Assembly (NCBI GenBank): GCA_043228905.1 | Contig: JBHGNT010000002.1 | Coordinates: forward strand, 4,216,001 to 4,280,000 | DNA from: Azolla caroliniana | Lineage: Eukaryota > Polypodiophyta | Direction of reading: 5' to 3' | DNA length: 64,000 nucleotides | Shown: piece by piece, positions 22,762 to 33,842 of the stretch | How the letters are laid out: the number at the start of each line of letters is the position of its first letter | Numbering within the stretch: position 1 is the first letter of the stretch | The notes under the pieces: model-generated | What the model saw: the letters and a program-made list of their open reading frames with translations, nothing else | Told to the model about the DNA's origin: nothing | Databases searched by the model: none | Position numbers and translations under genes: made by a program

Positions 22762-23128
22762 TATCATAAAGACATACATTAACCAAGAATCGAACCCACA
22801 ACTTCTTGGTCTATGTGTTGAACCCTTAACCATTGTAATAACATATATGATGTGTAATTATAATAATTATATTTTTAGTTATTACAAGATATTTAGAATA
22901 TTCTAGAACATTATTCTAGAACATCCTTGAATATTTCATTATTATATTTATTTAAAAGGAAAAAATATCTTAAATATTCTAGAACATTCTAGAATAATCC
23001 ATAAGGATCTATAAATAAATGCCCATTCATTCATCATAACTCATTCGGTTCAACACCAGTCTTTAGCCCTTAGCCTACTCTTTGTAATCTTGTTTTCTCA
23101 TAATATAATCTCATTTCCATTTCAAATA

Positions 23129-23162
<34 letters not shown>
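22762..23162 (+). mobile_element. Chromovirus 5' LTR, left part
   Basis: This aligns with 48966-49340 of the 3' LTR from the first base (TATCATAAAGACATAC here, TGTCACAAAGACATAC there; the terminal TG is mutated). It ends inside the (TC)n tract at 23132-23162, where LINE-A was inserted. An antisense B-box-like string (GGTTCGATTCT) lies about 25-45 bp in. Confidence 0.85.
23010..23053 (+). promoter_or_regulatory. Chromovirus TATA box and predicted RNA 5' end
   Basis: TATAAATA starts at 23010, and CATTCGGTTCAA occupies 23042-23053, 32 nt downstream, where Pol II would be expected to start. The 12-mer is the perfect reverse complement of 44194-44205, just inside the 5' LTR. I infer that the RNA 5' end folds back onto that site to prime minus-strand synthesis, as in Tf1. 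Confidence 0.7.
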
Positions 23163-23165
<3 letters not shown>

Positions 23166-23979
23166 TGAAAACACACAATTATATTAATAAATGTGTGTAA
23201 AAAACACTACTTACAATGGGTGTGACCATGAAATATGGTCACCCACTAACTACACTACACTACATGGGTAGTGGAACATGTTGAATTGCCAATAGGCAAG
23301 ACGACCATTCCACTGAGGAAAGGATTTCCACTTGCTCCAATAAAGAAAATTGTCACATTAGTACTCCCTTCAACTTTCGTAGATATGCTTTCACTCCATG
23401 TCTACCATCGAATACAAAAGCGTTGCGCATATTCCAATTATGATGCAATCCCCAATATCTCCAAAATAGAAAAACAATCTCCATCTCTGACTTTGGGTCC
23501 ACCTATGTAAATTGTGCAAACACCCACAGTCTAGGTGTCAAATAACACCGTGATAAAACTTGCCAAATTTAAGAAATGTAACTCCAAATCTGAGAAGCAA
23601 TCGGGCATTGTATAAATCGATCAGTATTATCTTTCATTTGAACAGTGCAAAAAAAGCAATTACCCGTTGCTAATCCACGACACTTTAGAGCTAATCCCAA
23701 AGGCAATCCTCCAATCAAAACTCTCCAAATGAAGACCTTTGCTACAAGTGGCAATTTAGAATGTCAACTACGTTGTAAGATTTGCCACCACCCATGATCA
23801 GATTTGTGTAATCTCCATTCTTCTTCAGCCTTAGATGATAACCATCCAAGAGACTCAACAGAGCAACGATACAAAAGATTTGTAGTCACTTGTAACAACA
23901 ATGTTTGACCCTTTAAACACCAATCAATCCAAGGTTATTCTCTTGTTTGTAGAGGTAAGGAACCTTGCATCAATGGAAT
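23163..23979 (-). pseudogene. LINE-A ORF2 3' end: zf-RVT domain and 3' UTR
   Basis: The minus frame 23754-23569 reads PLVAKVFIWRVLIGGLPLG, then CFFCTVQMKDNTDRFIQC, the zinc-binding domain found at the end of plant LINE ORF2. The pattern CxxC followed by HxxxC is seen in LINE-B, but H is replaced by D/R here. The DNA upstream (23930-23760) matches the tail of LINE-B ORF2 with frame breaks. The 3' UTR runs to 23163. Confidence 0.75.
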
Positions 23980-24447
23980 TGTGTTAGCCAACCGGCAAGG
24001 GAAGTCTAGAATGGGAAACGAGGGGATAATTAATAATCGGGAGTTGATTATATATTTATATAGAATCATTATGATTTTGAGAAGCGAACAGACGGACACG
24101 GAATCGGTATGCTGATCCAGATCCGGACCGGTTCGTAGTTGGTTGTCGGTTGGCACCGGTTTGTACCTAAAGCCGGAGACCTATAAAAAGGGTCGGCTAG
24201 ATTGTAATCATTAGCGGATAATTAATAGAATGTTGTTGTTCTGTATCTTAATCATTGTTAATTACCGTTTTGTGCTAAGTGTAATTTATCCTACACGTGT
24301 ATTGTGACTAATGATATTGCCGCTTAGTGACCAATCAGGGTTCCATTAATAGTTGGTCTAACTCTATCTCACCGCAACACCCCTTTGGTGAAGTGTCTCA
24401 AAGGGACACCCTGTGTAAGGCCATTGTCCAGCCCTAGCGATAACACA
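23980..24447 (+). mobile_element. Family Y LTR A
   Basis: This LTR of 466-468 bp runs from (TG)TGTTAGCC to ATAACACA, with a TATA-like box (CTATAAAAAG near 24181). It is followed at 24448-24470 by TTTTTGGCGACCACGATGGG, a Gypsy-type primer site. It is the most complete copy of this LTR in the window. Confidence 0.8.
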
Positions 24448-24480
24448 GTTTTTGGCGACCACGATGGGATCATTACACGT

Positions 24481-25103
24481 TGTCGAGGTATTCCTCGCGG
24501 GTGCGTGGAATGAGGCGAAACCTCGGGGGTCCTGTACCAAAGAGCGAGAGAGGAATGGGAAGAACCCTCTATGTGCGAGCGTAGATCCACAGGGACACGG
24601 CCCTTCGACGCAAAGACGCAAGTGGGACAGCGACACAGGAAGACATGAATGTATGTATGTATTAACAAGACAAACAACAAGAACACGAAGACAACAAACA
24701 CGAAGCCGGCTACAACCGAACAGGCCGACGGACAGATGCTGATACCTATTCGTAAACGCACAGAAAGACAGGAACAGGTTGGAGGTGCTGCCGGAAGCAC
24801 TCGGGCTTTCCTCAGAGCAGCGCGAGCCTCCCGAAACCTGCACAGGAGAAAGCTATGGAGTCTGCGAACCAGAGAGAGAGAGAGAAGCCTTCGCGCCCAA
24901 TCCGACAGCACTTCGTCCTCGACTCTCCGCGATCCCTTTACTCTCCTCGTCTCCCTCCTTTTATAGACAAGGACGGAGCCGTTTCCCCTTTACTCCCTAC
25001 CTACCGAATCTACCTAGGATTTCCTTAAGGCGCACGTGCATGAAGAGTCGGTTTCTACGCTCCAGTACACCGATTCCACTTGTGGACGGTTTTCTTCACG
25101 ACA
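24481..25103 (-). mobile_element. Putative solo LTR of another family
   Basis: The sequence begins TGTCGAGG and ends CACGACA, giving 5-bp inverted ends, flanked by ACGT on each side (24477-24480 and 25104-25107). On the minus strand a TATA box (CTATAAAAGG near 24964) and a (GA)n tract (24870-24885) resemble the other LTRs. Two overlapping minus frames of 159 and 180 codons (24843-24364 and 24911-24369) run across its border into LTR A and look non-coding. Four bases of duplication is weak support. Confidence 0.45.
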
Positions 25104-25420
25104 ACGTGTAGGATAAATTACACTTAGCACAGAACGGTAATTAACAATGATTAAGATACAAAACAACAACATTCTATTAATTATCCGCTAATGATTACAA
25201 TCTAGTCGGCCCTTTTTATAGGTCTCCGGCTTTAGGTACAAACTGGTGCCGACTGGCAACCGGCTACGAACCGGTCCGGATCCGGATCGGCATACCGATT
25301 CCATGTCTGTCCATTCGCTTCTCAAAATCATAATAATTCTATATAAATATATAATCAACTCCCGGTTATTAATTATCCCCTCGTTTCCCATTCTGGACTT
25401 CCCTTGCCGGCCGACTAACA
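25104..25420 (-). mobile_element. Family Y LTR B, truncated
   Basis: This minus-orientation copy starts TGTTAGTCGGCC at 25420 and matches LTR A down to CCTACACGT at 25104, where about 170 bp of the 3' part are missing. It is probably the distal LTR of the minus-strand member of the composite. Confidence 0.75.
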
Positions 25421-25834
25421 CATGGCACACCCGTGGGACAGTACCTTGTACGTCGAATCCCACTATCCGGCCTTCATTCATCCTCCAAAATGTCCAGAAT
25501 ACTTTGATCTAAGGGTTCCAATGGCTCCTTGGGAAGCTGTTCTGTCGTCTGTTGTTGTTGCTCCCCATCCTACTATTCCTGTGGCTGTGACGGCTCCTCT
25601 TGCCGCTCCGGCTGTGGCTGTGGCTGTTGTTGGTTGACTTCCGTCACCTGCGGCTCCGTCAGTCTGACCGGCTCTTCCTCCTTTTCCGGCTCACTCGGCC
25701 TTGGTGTCTCCCGTCGGTCTTACCAGCTCCGTCTCCATTTCCGGCTCAACTGATCTTACCGGCTCTTCCTCCTTTTCCGGCTCAATTGATCTTGGCGTCT
25801 CCTGGTTCTGCTGTCCGGCATGCCCTAGTGCCTA

Positions 25835-26340
25835 TCAATGACCTCCCTCTAGCGGCTCCTCTTGAGTACTATCTGGTTGGCTTTCCCCGGCTTTAATCGG
25901 CGTTTGTTCTGAAGATGGCTCCTCGTCACTAATGCTAATCGTTGTAGTTTTCTTGGCCACTTCTTGCCGTCGCCGTTCCCGTTCATACTTCTCGAAGCGG
26001 AGTTTGTTGTCCAATTGGTCATCATCCAGTTGTGCCACCAACTAGCGTATCGCCACCCTCTGCTCATCAGCCAAGGATAGGAAATCAACTGACAGTTCAT
26101 CCTTTATTGTTTCAATGCTTTCTCTATCCAGGATGTAAACTTCGTCGCCTTCTTTCTGCCGGTTTTCCGCATCTGCCCGCAGCAACTGTAGCTCAGCTGC
26201 CTACTTAGCCCAGTTCGACCACCACTGTACTGAGCTTTCTTCCACCAATTGCTTCGTTCGATTCTTCCATGCCAGTACAATGTCCCGGATCCACCCCAGT
26301 CCCATCTTCGACTTGTTTTCCGCGGCCTGTTTTTCGTCCT
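25835..26340 (-). pseudogene. Gag-like fragment of family Y, unrecognised
   Basis: A single minus frame runs from about 26340 to a stop at 25835 with two internal TAG codons (near 26200 and 26042). It encodes an acidic, probably helical protein: LGWIRDIVLAWKNRTKQLVE, later LRFEKYERERRRQEVAKK, then a Ser/Glu/Pro-rich tail. Its place between the LTRs suits a gag or gag-accessory product. I recognise no domain. Confidence 0.4.
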
Positions 26341-26400
26341 TCAATCCATTTTGCCTTCTTGTCTCCTACTTTCCAATCTTTTGTTCTGAGCCATTTTCTA

Positions 26401-26705
26401 CCTCAGATATGTGATTTTGACGATAATTCTCATGATTCCTAGTACACCGAATGATCCATGGTTTTCATATAAAGATATTTCATGTCTATGATCTTGGTAG
26501 AGTGTCACATGATTCCACGAACCACACACCATTTCATGTTCATATTCGCCTTCATCATGATCATCGTCATCTTCTCCATCTTCTTTAAGAATGATCTAGG
26601 TGGATATGGTAATGATGATTGAAATGGTGATTAGGAGGAGACACATGTGTGCTTTAACTTGTAAACTGTGGACATATTTGTCTCTACTTTAACACACATC
26701 AGAGG
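26401..26705. other. Foreign segment with imperfect inverted ends
   Basis: This 305-bp stretch replaces the LTR 3' part, primer site and gag start between LTR C and the gag fragment. Its ends are CCTCAGATATGTG and CACACATCAGAGG, inverted at about 11 of 13 positions. No target duplication is visible. It could be a small DNA transposon remnant or an unrelated filler. Confidence 0.25.
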
Positions 26706-26963
26706 ACAACAACATTCTATTAATTATCCGCTAATGATTACAATCTAGCCGACCCTTTTTATAGGTCTCTAGCTTTAGGTACAAACTGGTGCCAACCAGC
26801 AACCGGCTACGAACCAGTCCGGATCCGGATTGGCATACTGATTCCGTGTCCGTCCGTTCGCTTCTCAAAATCATAATAATTCTATATAAATATATAATCA
26901 GCTCCTGGTTATTAATTATCCCCTCATTTCCCATTCTGGACTTCCCTTGCCGGTCGGCTAACA
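26706..26963 (-). mobile_element. Family Y LTR C, truncated
   Basis: On the minus strand it begins TGTTAGCCGACCGG at 26963, directly next to the GGAAT duplication, and matches LTR A as far as AATAGAATGTTGTTGT, then stops. About 200 bp of the 3' part are missing. Confidence 0.75.
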
Positions 26964-27269
26964 GGAATATTTTGTAGTTGTCTCCAAATAAACCCATAAT
27001 TAGGCAGAATGCGTAATAATTGTCGTGCTTCAACAAACTCCAAAATTCTTTGAGATGGAGCCTCAACTATATCTCCCACCTCTTTGACCCCCAAAATGAA
27101 ACAAATGATTAAATTGAGAGCGTAATCTCTCCTTTCCTGGCCAACATAATAATCGAGAAGACACAAGTAACTCTTTTTGCAAAGAATTACAATGCTCTCT
27201 ACTAGATGATAATTTCCATACACATAACAAGAGTGCTTCTTGCCATGAGGTAACCAAGTGTTGAACACA
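26964..27269 (-). pseudogene. LINE-A ORF2, middle piece
   Basis: The minus frame from about 27257 reads QHLVTSWQEALLLCVWKLSS and then CNSLQKELLVSSRLLCWPGKE. This lines up with QHLVRSWQDALSLFEWEPSS and CNSLQNELLVSAQVLFWHGKE in LINE-B (39287-40108). It ends at YGFIWRQLQNIP, exactly where the family Y composite was inserted. Confidence 0.8.
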
Positions 27270-28103
27270 TGTAGAGCCCGGTGTTGTGTCGAAGCACGTC
27301 GCGTATAAGAGCTTGGCGTGTCCGGGCGGAACCGTTGGGGTTCTAAACCAAGAGAGTGGAAATAAGAAGATGAAAGAGAAGAGTGGGAAGTCGAGCCGGA
27401 AGTATCTTGATAGTCATGAGTGGTTTTTAGCCCTACCCGTGAAGACAAAAACCTTATATCGTTCCACCTACGTAACCAAATTAAGTGTGCAAACATAGAT
27501 TGGAAATCCCTCTAGAAGAGCTTTCCAACGAGCTATATAACGTCAAAAACAGACGTCGGAATTGAGAATTATAAGGAAAATACCATACAATGCTACTCCT
27601 CAAACGCAGACGAAGAAGAAATGCCAAAATAGGAAATTCACTATTTCTTCAAGAGAAAAACCCTTTACAAAATAGGACACTTTGATTGTCCCCCCCCACC
27701 CCCCCCCCTCCATGACAATAATCCTCCCCTCTTATACTAAATTGATGTCATTACATGTAGGCCACATGGCACACACCTAGAGAAGCTTGTGCATGTGTGC
27801 GATATAAAGCATGTGGGCCATGTGGCACACATGTAGAGAAACTTTGCATGTGCGTTATATGGTGCACATGAAATACATTACGTGGTTTTGACTACACAAC
27901 ATTTGTTCCATAATAATGCAAATAATCCTTAAGAAGAATAATACTAAAGAACTTTGAGTCTAGAATGTAAATCAACTCCAATGAGTCGAATCAGGTGGAT
28001 CTCCAAGGAGTGTTGGGTCACCGAACCAAGTCGAGATGCGTGGTTGTAGTTGAAGCAAGTGTGGAATTGTGGTGGCACCAATCGGTCGTATCCCTTTACG
28101 ACA
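27270..28103 (-). mobile_element. Distal LTR of the fungal-like Gypsy
   Basis: It is 834 bp long, reading TGTAGAGCCC to TTTACGACA on the plus strand. It contains a C-rich run near 27690-27712 and two near-identical 50-bp stretches (CATGTGGGCCATGTGGCACA at 27810 and a variant at 27756). It differs from the other LTR by scattered substitutions and a 12-bp indel near the start, so the insertion is not new. Confidence 0.85.
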
Positions 28104-28429
28104 TGCACCCCCTCCTAACCTGCACATCCTTTGGTATGTGCCAAGTGGAGAAAATTGAAGCAAAGTCTTCTTTCCTTTTATTTGAACATTTGATGCATGC
28201 CACTCATCTTCATTCAATTCCAGAATCGACATGAGAGACATCTTCTCCCCTTCAAACTTCTCGTTTACTTTCTCTTCTAGACGAGTATCATGTGATGAAA
28301 TTGTCGTTACCGCTTCTAATTGGATACTTGTAGTTGCCACGTCATGGACCACCTCTTCTTCAACATCTTCTTCCCAATTCGAATTAGCTTCCACGGATCG
28401 TTCATCCTGCAAAATGTCAGGAACAAGAG

Positions 28430-29636
28430 AGGCTCTTTGTTTAAAGATTTTAATTCGTTTACCAGCGATCGGAATTCGAAGAAGAGTTCCATCAAATTCT
28501 GACAAGTTATATGTTCCATTTTGCCAGACTTCTACCACTCGATACAGCCCAAACCATCGATGAGAGAATTTTCGAATAGATTTGTGTTGATGCTCAAGGC
28601 TACTATCCAACACCAAAACCCAATCTCCTTTTTCAATGGGAATATTCCGAATTCGATGTCTCTTGTCAAATAGATCCTTATTCTTCAATAGAACTTCTTG
28701 TTGTTTCCTGGCAGCTTCAGCTATATCCTCCGGCCTATTCTCTAATTGCTGAATCCGAATAGCCAACAAATCTTCACGTTCCATCTGATCTTCCCAAGGT
28801 AAAACTCACCAAGTGGGAATCATCCGCTCCGTAGGCATAATGGGCTTCTGACCAAAAAGTAGTTCCGATGGCATAAATCCCGTAACAGAGTTGAGAGTGC
28901 ATCTATCAGCCCAGAGAGCATAAGGAAGCATGTCAGGCCACATAGAAATTCGGCCATCACATGCTTTGACCAAAGCTTTCACAATTGGACCATGGCCCCT
29001 TTCCACTTTACCATTTCCCTCCGGATTATATGCTGTAGTCAAAGTCAATCGGATCCCGAATCTTTGGAAGAACATTCAAACCTTATCTGAATCAAGCTCC
29101 CCTCGATTTGTTACAATCTGCCCAACATTACCATATCTACAAATTACATCCTCTAATAAAAACTTTAGAACAGCCGATGCAAACTTGTTTTGGAGAGATC
29201 TTCCTTCCACTTGGTTGGACAAATCCTCTCGAGCAAGAACCAAGTATTTCATTTGATTTCGACCAGAGGGCATATGAACTATATCCACCATCCACTTATA
29301 ATGCAACACAGGTGAGTACGTCGGATGTAGCTCATCTCTCACCCTATAATCAGAATACATTTGACATTCAATGCATGATTCCACATACCTTTGGATATCC
29401 GCATACATTCCCTTCCACCAATACCAATCCTTAACCTTCGAAAATGTGTTGACCACTCCTTTACGTCCAGCCCAATGACTATCATGAAAATCGGAAATAA
29501 TCTTATCTTTCTGAACCTATAAACCGATAGCTCGAGTTGGAGGATCCTTAACTTTCTTTGCAAGTCTCCAAAGATATCCATCCTTCAAGAGAAACCTATA
29601 AGCCTTCTTCCTGAATATCCGAAAATCCTTTCGTGT
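28430..29636 (-). pseudogene. Integrase of the fungal-like Gypsy
   Basis: Frames 29456-29076, 29075-28806 and 28784-28430 lie in one phase, separated only by stops. The zinc-binding part (YWWKGMYADIQRYVESCIEC) is followed by the catalytic core. The first Asp is present (WMVDIVHMPSG). The second has become Asn (IVTNRGELD), and Glu is present (NGKVERGHGPIVKAL). The C-terminal part has a GPY-like segment (FSHRWFGLYRVVEVWQNGTY). With Asp lost and several stops it cannot work. Confidence 0.75.
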
Positions 29637-31652
29637 CTAATCAGGGCTTCCTTCTTGTGCTTGTAGGAATTTCCCGATTTGCAGTAGCTCTCCTTCATAT
29701 TCCTCCTCTCTAAATTCAGCCACTTGCAAACAATTCTCATTACAAAAGAATCCATTATCAAAATCATCCTCTTCCTCCAGAGAAGACGACTCTAGAATAG
29801 TCCGTGCTCGAGACAACATATCAACCATAACATTGGTTTTCCCTGTAATGTGTTGGATCTCTAGGTTAAATGTTTTAATATATAGGTAATCCATCTTAGC
29901 ATGGATATATTTGTAGCATCCTGAAATCATTCCAAGGATCGGCAAACAATTCGTCTCTATAACCACTTCCGATCCAATCAAATAATCCTTGTCTGCTTTA
30001 ATCGCAGAAACTATGCCCCACAACTCTCTCTTTATTTGAGCATACCTTCTTTGTTGATCATGTAAAATCTTTGCTCCAAACCAAATAGCATATCGATCTC
30101 TAGTTTCATCCTCTTGATTAATCACCCATCCAATTCCAGTCAGACTTGCATCTACAGTCACAAAGATAGGTCGACCTTGCTCATATATTGGTCGTCGCAA
30201 GGCTGGTGCAAATGACAAAAGTATCTTAATCTTCTTCATGGCCAATGTATGCTCCTCCTCCCATATAAAACTTTGTCCTTTCCATAATAACTTATATAAG
30301 GGATCAATAATATCTGCAAAATGTGGAATCCAAATATGATAAAAAACACATGCACCTAAAAATCGTCTTACTTCTGATGTTGACTTGTAGATATCCTCCA
30401 TTGCATTGATGTCGTCCACCTTGGCTGGATCAAGTTTCCGACCATAGGGGCCACACAAATACCCCACAATCCGCACTTCAAATCTACCAAAACTTGATTT
30501 TTCTCCAAAAATTGTCAAATGTGCCTCCTCTAAATTCTTCAATATGTCTTCACAGTCTGCTATATGATTTGAGACGAATTTCCGACATCCATCCAACCCA
30601 ACTTTTACATCCTTCTCCTCTTCTAGACATCCTTTAATCGGAATGTCATCCAAGAAAGGCATTGTTCGATGAGGAATGTGGTCCCTGAGCACCTTATTCA
30701 TTGCGTTCATCATATAAGTGACAGAATTAGTTGCGCCTTGTGGTAAAGTACACATTCGAACCAGCCCAATAGGTGTACACATTGTAGTAATATCCCTACT
30801 ATCCAAAGCAAGCTGAAATTGATCATATCCAGAATACAAATCAGTCATGGAGTAGATAGCTCTACCTGCAAAAGATTCTGCGAAGGAATCCACGACGGGA
30901 CCAACTCATGAATTCCAAATCGTTACTTTGTTAACTAGTTGGAGATCTTGAATGAACCCGAGAGATCCGTTCTTTTTTGGTATTGTAAACCACCGGTTAG
31001 AATACGGAGCATTCGAAGGCTCTAAGATACCCATCCGCACCTTCTCTTTTAGCAACTCAATGAGTTTCGGAATATGAGCTCTTGGAACAGGAATTGGTTT
31101 CAAGTTCCAAGGCATATGAGGGACAGTAAAGATAATCATTAGCGCCACCAGTTGTGGGTCCACACAACCTATCTCTAAAGGTGAAAAAGCAAAAGCCTTA
31201 CCATGTTGAGATAACATCTTTCGAAATTGGCTTTCTTCAGGTTGATTAAGGAAATCACCCCCTCCTATCTGAAGCTTCCCTTGCGAAGACTCCGTAAACA
31301 CATGACCAATCCTCCTCGAATCCCGTAACATTGGTTCTTCCTTCACCCTTTTTAGCCGATCTACGCTATTAGCCGGCAATGGTTCTGCTACAGGTCGAAC
31401 TTTCCAATCCACTGTCTTATATTTAGTATGGACACGAGCAACCATATCCATCTGATTTTGAAATGTTGCAATTTCAGCATACATATCCACTGAATTGGCT
31501 GGAATAAAAAATGACTGACCTTCATTTGAATACAAAGAATTATCCAACTCTCCAATGGTATCCACAAAGGAAAGTTCTTCCATAATTCCTGACACCTGAT
31601 CATCTGGTTCCAAAATCCGATGTTTAAGAAGCATCACCCGAATGTCTTCCAC
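29637..31652 (-). pseudogene. Reverse transcriptase and RNase H of the fungal-like Gypsy
   Basis: Two frames in the same phase (31652-30906 and 30893-29637) are separated by a stop. The N-terminal part has SNRWFTIPKKNGSLGFIQD. The core has SMTDLYSGYDQFQLAL (motif A, with the catalytic D in TDL) and LPQGATNSVTYMM. Motif C reads FLDD rather than YLDD (TMPFLDDIPIKG). The connection (VRRFLGACVFYHIWIPHFAD) and the RNase H start (IFVTVDASLTGIGWVINQ) follow. FLDD is normal in this fungal-like lineage, so it need not be damage. Confidence 0.8.
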
Positions 31653-31807
31653 ATTTACCTGGCTTTTACGATTTAAATCATCAATAGAAGAAAATGAGAT
31701 TGCTCCGGTATAAGAAACATAAACTTTATTATTTCCGGAACAATTATTCTCATACAGGGACTTTTGTTGTCCCGGACTATTATAGCCTTGTTTTATAATA
31801 GTCCTAT

Positions 31808-32356
31808 CTAAAAATCCCGATTAGAGGATACATGTAAACTATCCTTGTTTCTTTCATGATTAGGTCGAACTGTCTGAAATTGTACTATCCTTCCACCATC
31901 CATATCTTTGATTCGAGCATAAGCCAATCCATCATCCAATACCTTGGTCTCCATGCGGACAGCAACCATAAAGGGTTGCCCCAATATAACTGGATATGTG
32001 GCTGAATCCTGAATAAAGAAATGTTGAAGCACAATAACACCACCGATTGACACCTCCACATCTGGGCAAGCTCCAGATAACTCCTTTGATGATTGTGTTG
32101 CTGCTCGAATCCTCCAATGGTGATTAGAAGTCATCGGCCACCCTCCTTGCTTGTAAACCTCCAAGGACATGAGGTTTATCTCCGATCCACTATCAATCAA
32201 AGCCATGACTGCCTCCGATAAACCACCAAGTTGTACTTTTGTTTTTGTAGTTGCCCAAGCCCAGTGATTCCGAGTAAAGTGGCTCCTCGGAATATTATCT
32301 TCATGCTTCAAGACTTGTGTAGATCCTTCTTTCCATCCAGCCTCCTTTGCAGTCAT
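31808..32356 (-). pseudogene. Aspartic protease of the fungal-like Gypsy
   Basis: The frame 32356-31808 (182 codons) contains ALIDSGSEINLMS, the retropepsin active site with D-S-G intact, and further on YPVILGQPFM, the flap-distal ILG motif. It lies in a different phase from RT, so a frame break separates them near 31700-31800. Upstream gag lies in the same phase as this frame (32689-32384). Confidence 0.75.
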
Positions 32357-32383
32357 TGTTGTATCAACCGGAATTCGCTTTCT

Positions 32384-33774
32384 TCACATCTTCTCCATTA
32401 AATCATCATGAACTTCCTTTTTGGAGACTGCCAACAAGTCTCCTAATGGAACCGAGACATGTTGCTTTAGAACATAATTTTCAATGAAAGAGAAAGCATC
32501 TACCTCTTGTTCCAATTCAGTCCGCATTCGGAATGTTGGAGATGACTTCTTGGATACTTGTACAGGGTTTGGTTCAGCCTTTTGCATGTCCAAATTTTGC
32601 TTTCCGGATGGAGAATGAAAATCAGCCCTCTTTAGAACTCTTTCACGATCCAACTCTTCCTCTCTTCTCCTCTTCTCCTCTACCATCACATCATATTTTG
32701 TGGGAAAAGTTGGATCACTCCAACCAGTCTTTTGACAACCATCTTCAATAAGAACAGTTTGAATAGTTGGATCTTTGCTTGGGCAATTTAATTAGTTGAA
32801 TAGCATCCTAAGTAGAATGGAAAATAGCTTGTGCATGTCGAAGTTCTTCTTCCTCCAAAAGCTTTTTCATTCCTCCTCGCCCAAAATTTGTCTTTAGTGG
32901 TTGACGAGTCACGGATGAGTGGATCAACCGATCCTTGTAGAATATGAGGTTCTTTTGCATCACCTCCTGATGCTCCGCACACTCCGATCTTCGATGCTCC
33001 AAACTGTCACGCCATAAGCATCGAAAATCCCTAGTCGGAAGAGTTTGTTGCACTTGTGGCTGATGTTGCACCTTCGACATGGAAGAAATCTTCCACTCCA
33101 TGAATTGCTTCACTAGGTCATCTACGTCACTTGGTTGTGGTTTCTCCATAGATGCCTCAATCCTTGTTCATGTCTTCAAAGAAGAGGTCGGAGTAGCGTT
33201 TCCAAGTCCCTTTGAGCCCAACCATGTTCTTCTTTTCTCATATCGAAGGCAGATGGACCGAATTCAGCTCCAGTCCTCCTCTAAACATGTTTCAGTTTCA
33301 CTTGATTCCATAAGTTTTCCTAGCTCTACCTTATCCGCATAGGGAACCGAGCGAAGGAAGAGAACCACCTTCTCTGGTTCAAGCAAAGTTTGCTCCCGAA
33401 CTGAGAGTTGTCGGAACTTTGCTTCAAAATCAGTAAGGGTCTCTAGAACTGACCCATGCTTCTTCTCCAACTCCACCCAAGCTTCAAATGCCGTAACGGA
33501 ATTCCTCCCATTCAACATCTTGCGTTTGAAGCTCTTCTATGATAGGAAGAACATCGGCAGCTACCACACGATGGAAGTTGGATTTCTTCAAATCAGCGGG
33601 AATATTGCGATGTAACATCTCCGCATCGAACATCTGCAAAAATCGGGTCACATCCTTTCTAGTGAATGGACCTAACTTCTCTAATACCCCATCCACAACT
33701 CGATCTAGATTCGGACTCCTCTCCCTCCCTATAAGAACAGCTTCTAGAATTGATTGAAGTTGTGTTGCATCCAT
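32384..33774 (-). pseudogene. Gag of the fungal-like Gypsy
   Basis: The start is probably ATG 33774 (MDATQLQSILEAVL), 69 nt inside the LTR. Frames 33774-33484, 33518-33264, 33149-32808 and 32689-32384 are in three phases, so at least two indels have occurred. The capsid-like middle has VTAFEAWVELEKKHGSVLET. The zinc knuckle reads CLWRDSLEHRRSEC, with the second Cys replaced by Arg. The Lys/Arg/Glu-rich end leads into protease. Confidence 0.65.
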
Positions 33775-33824
33775 GTTAGAACAGGTAAAATCGCAAAGAA
33801 CTCACTCTCCTTGCCGCCCGTTTT

Positions 33825-33840
33825 CACGTCGGGTTCACCA
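33825..33840 (-). other. tRNA-type primer site of the fungal-like Gypsy
   Basis: Two bases after the LTR end (CGACA) the minus strand reads TGGTGAACCCGACGTG. A TGG start is expected when the site pairs with the CCA end of a tRNA. I cannot name the tRNA. It shows no complementarity to its own LTR that I could find, unlike the chromovirus. Confidence 0.55.
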
Positions 33841-33842
33841 CA

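Larger units (their letters stand above)
23980..26963. mobile_element. Composite family Y LTR element with inverted LTRs
   Basis: The flanks are GGAAT at 23975-23979 and 26964-26968, a clean 5-bp duplication. Inside are three LTRs of one family: A on plus (23980-24447), B on minus (25104-25420) and C on minus (26706-26963). Both outer ends are LTR 5' ends, which cannot be the direct product of one insertion. The left end reads TGTGTTAGCC, a blend of the reverse complement of the LTR 3' end (TGTGTTA) and the LTR 5' start (TGTTAGCC). I infer an inversion or template switch through TGTTA at the left end of an originally minus-strand element. Confidence 0.7.

Noticed and set aside
24364-24911. 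Two overlapping minus frames of 159 and 180 codons
   Set aside because: They cross the border between LTR A and another LTR-like insert and include (GA)n translation; they overlap each other, with no known domain.
33825-33840. Self-priming for the fungal-like Gypsy
   Set aside because: The site starts TGG like a tRNA primer site, and I found no complementary string near its LTR promoter.
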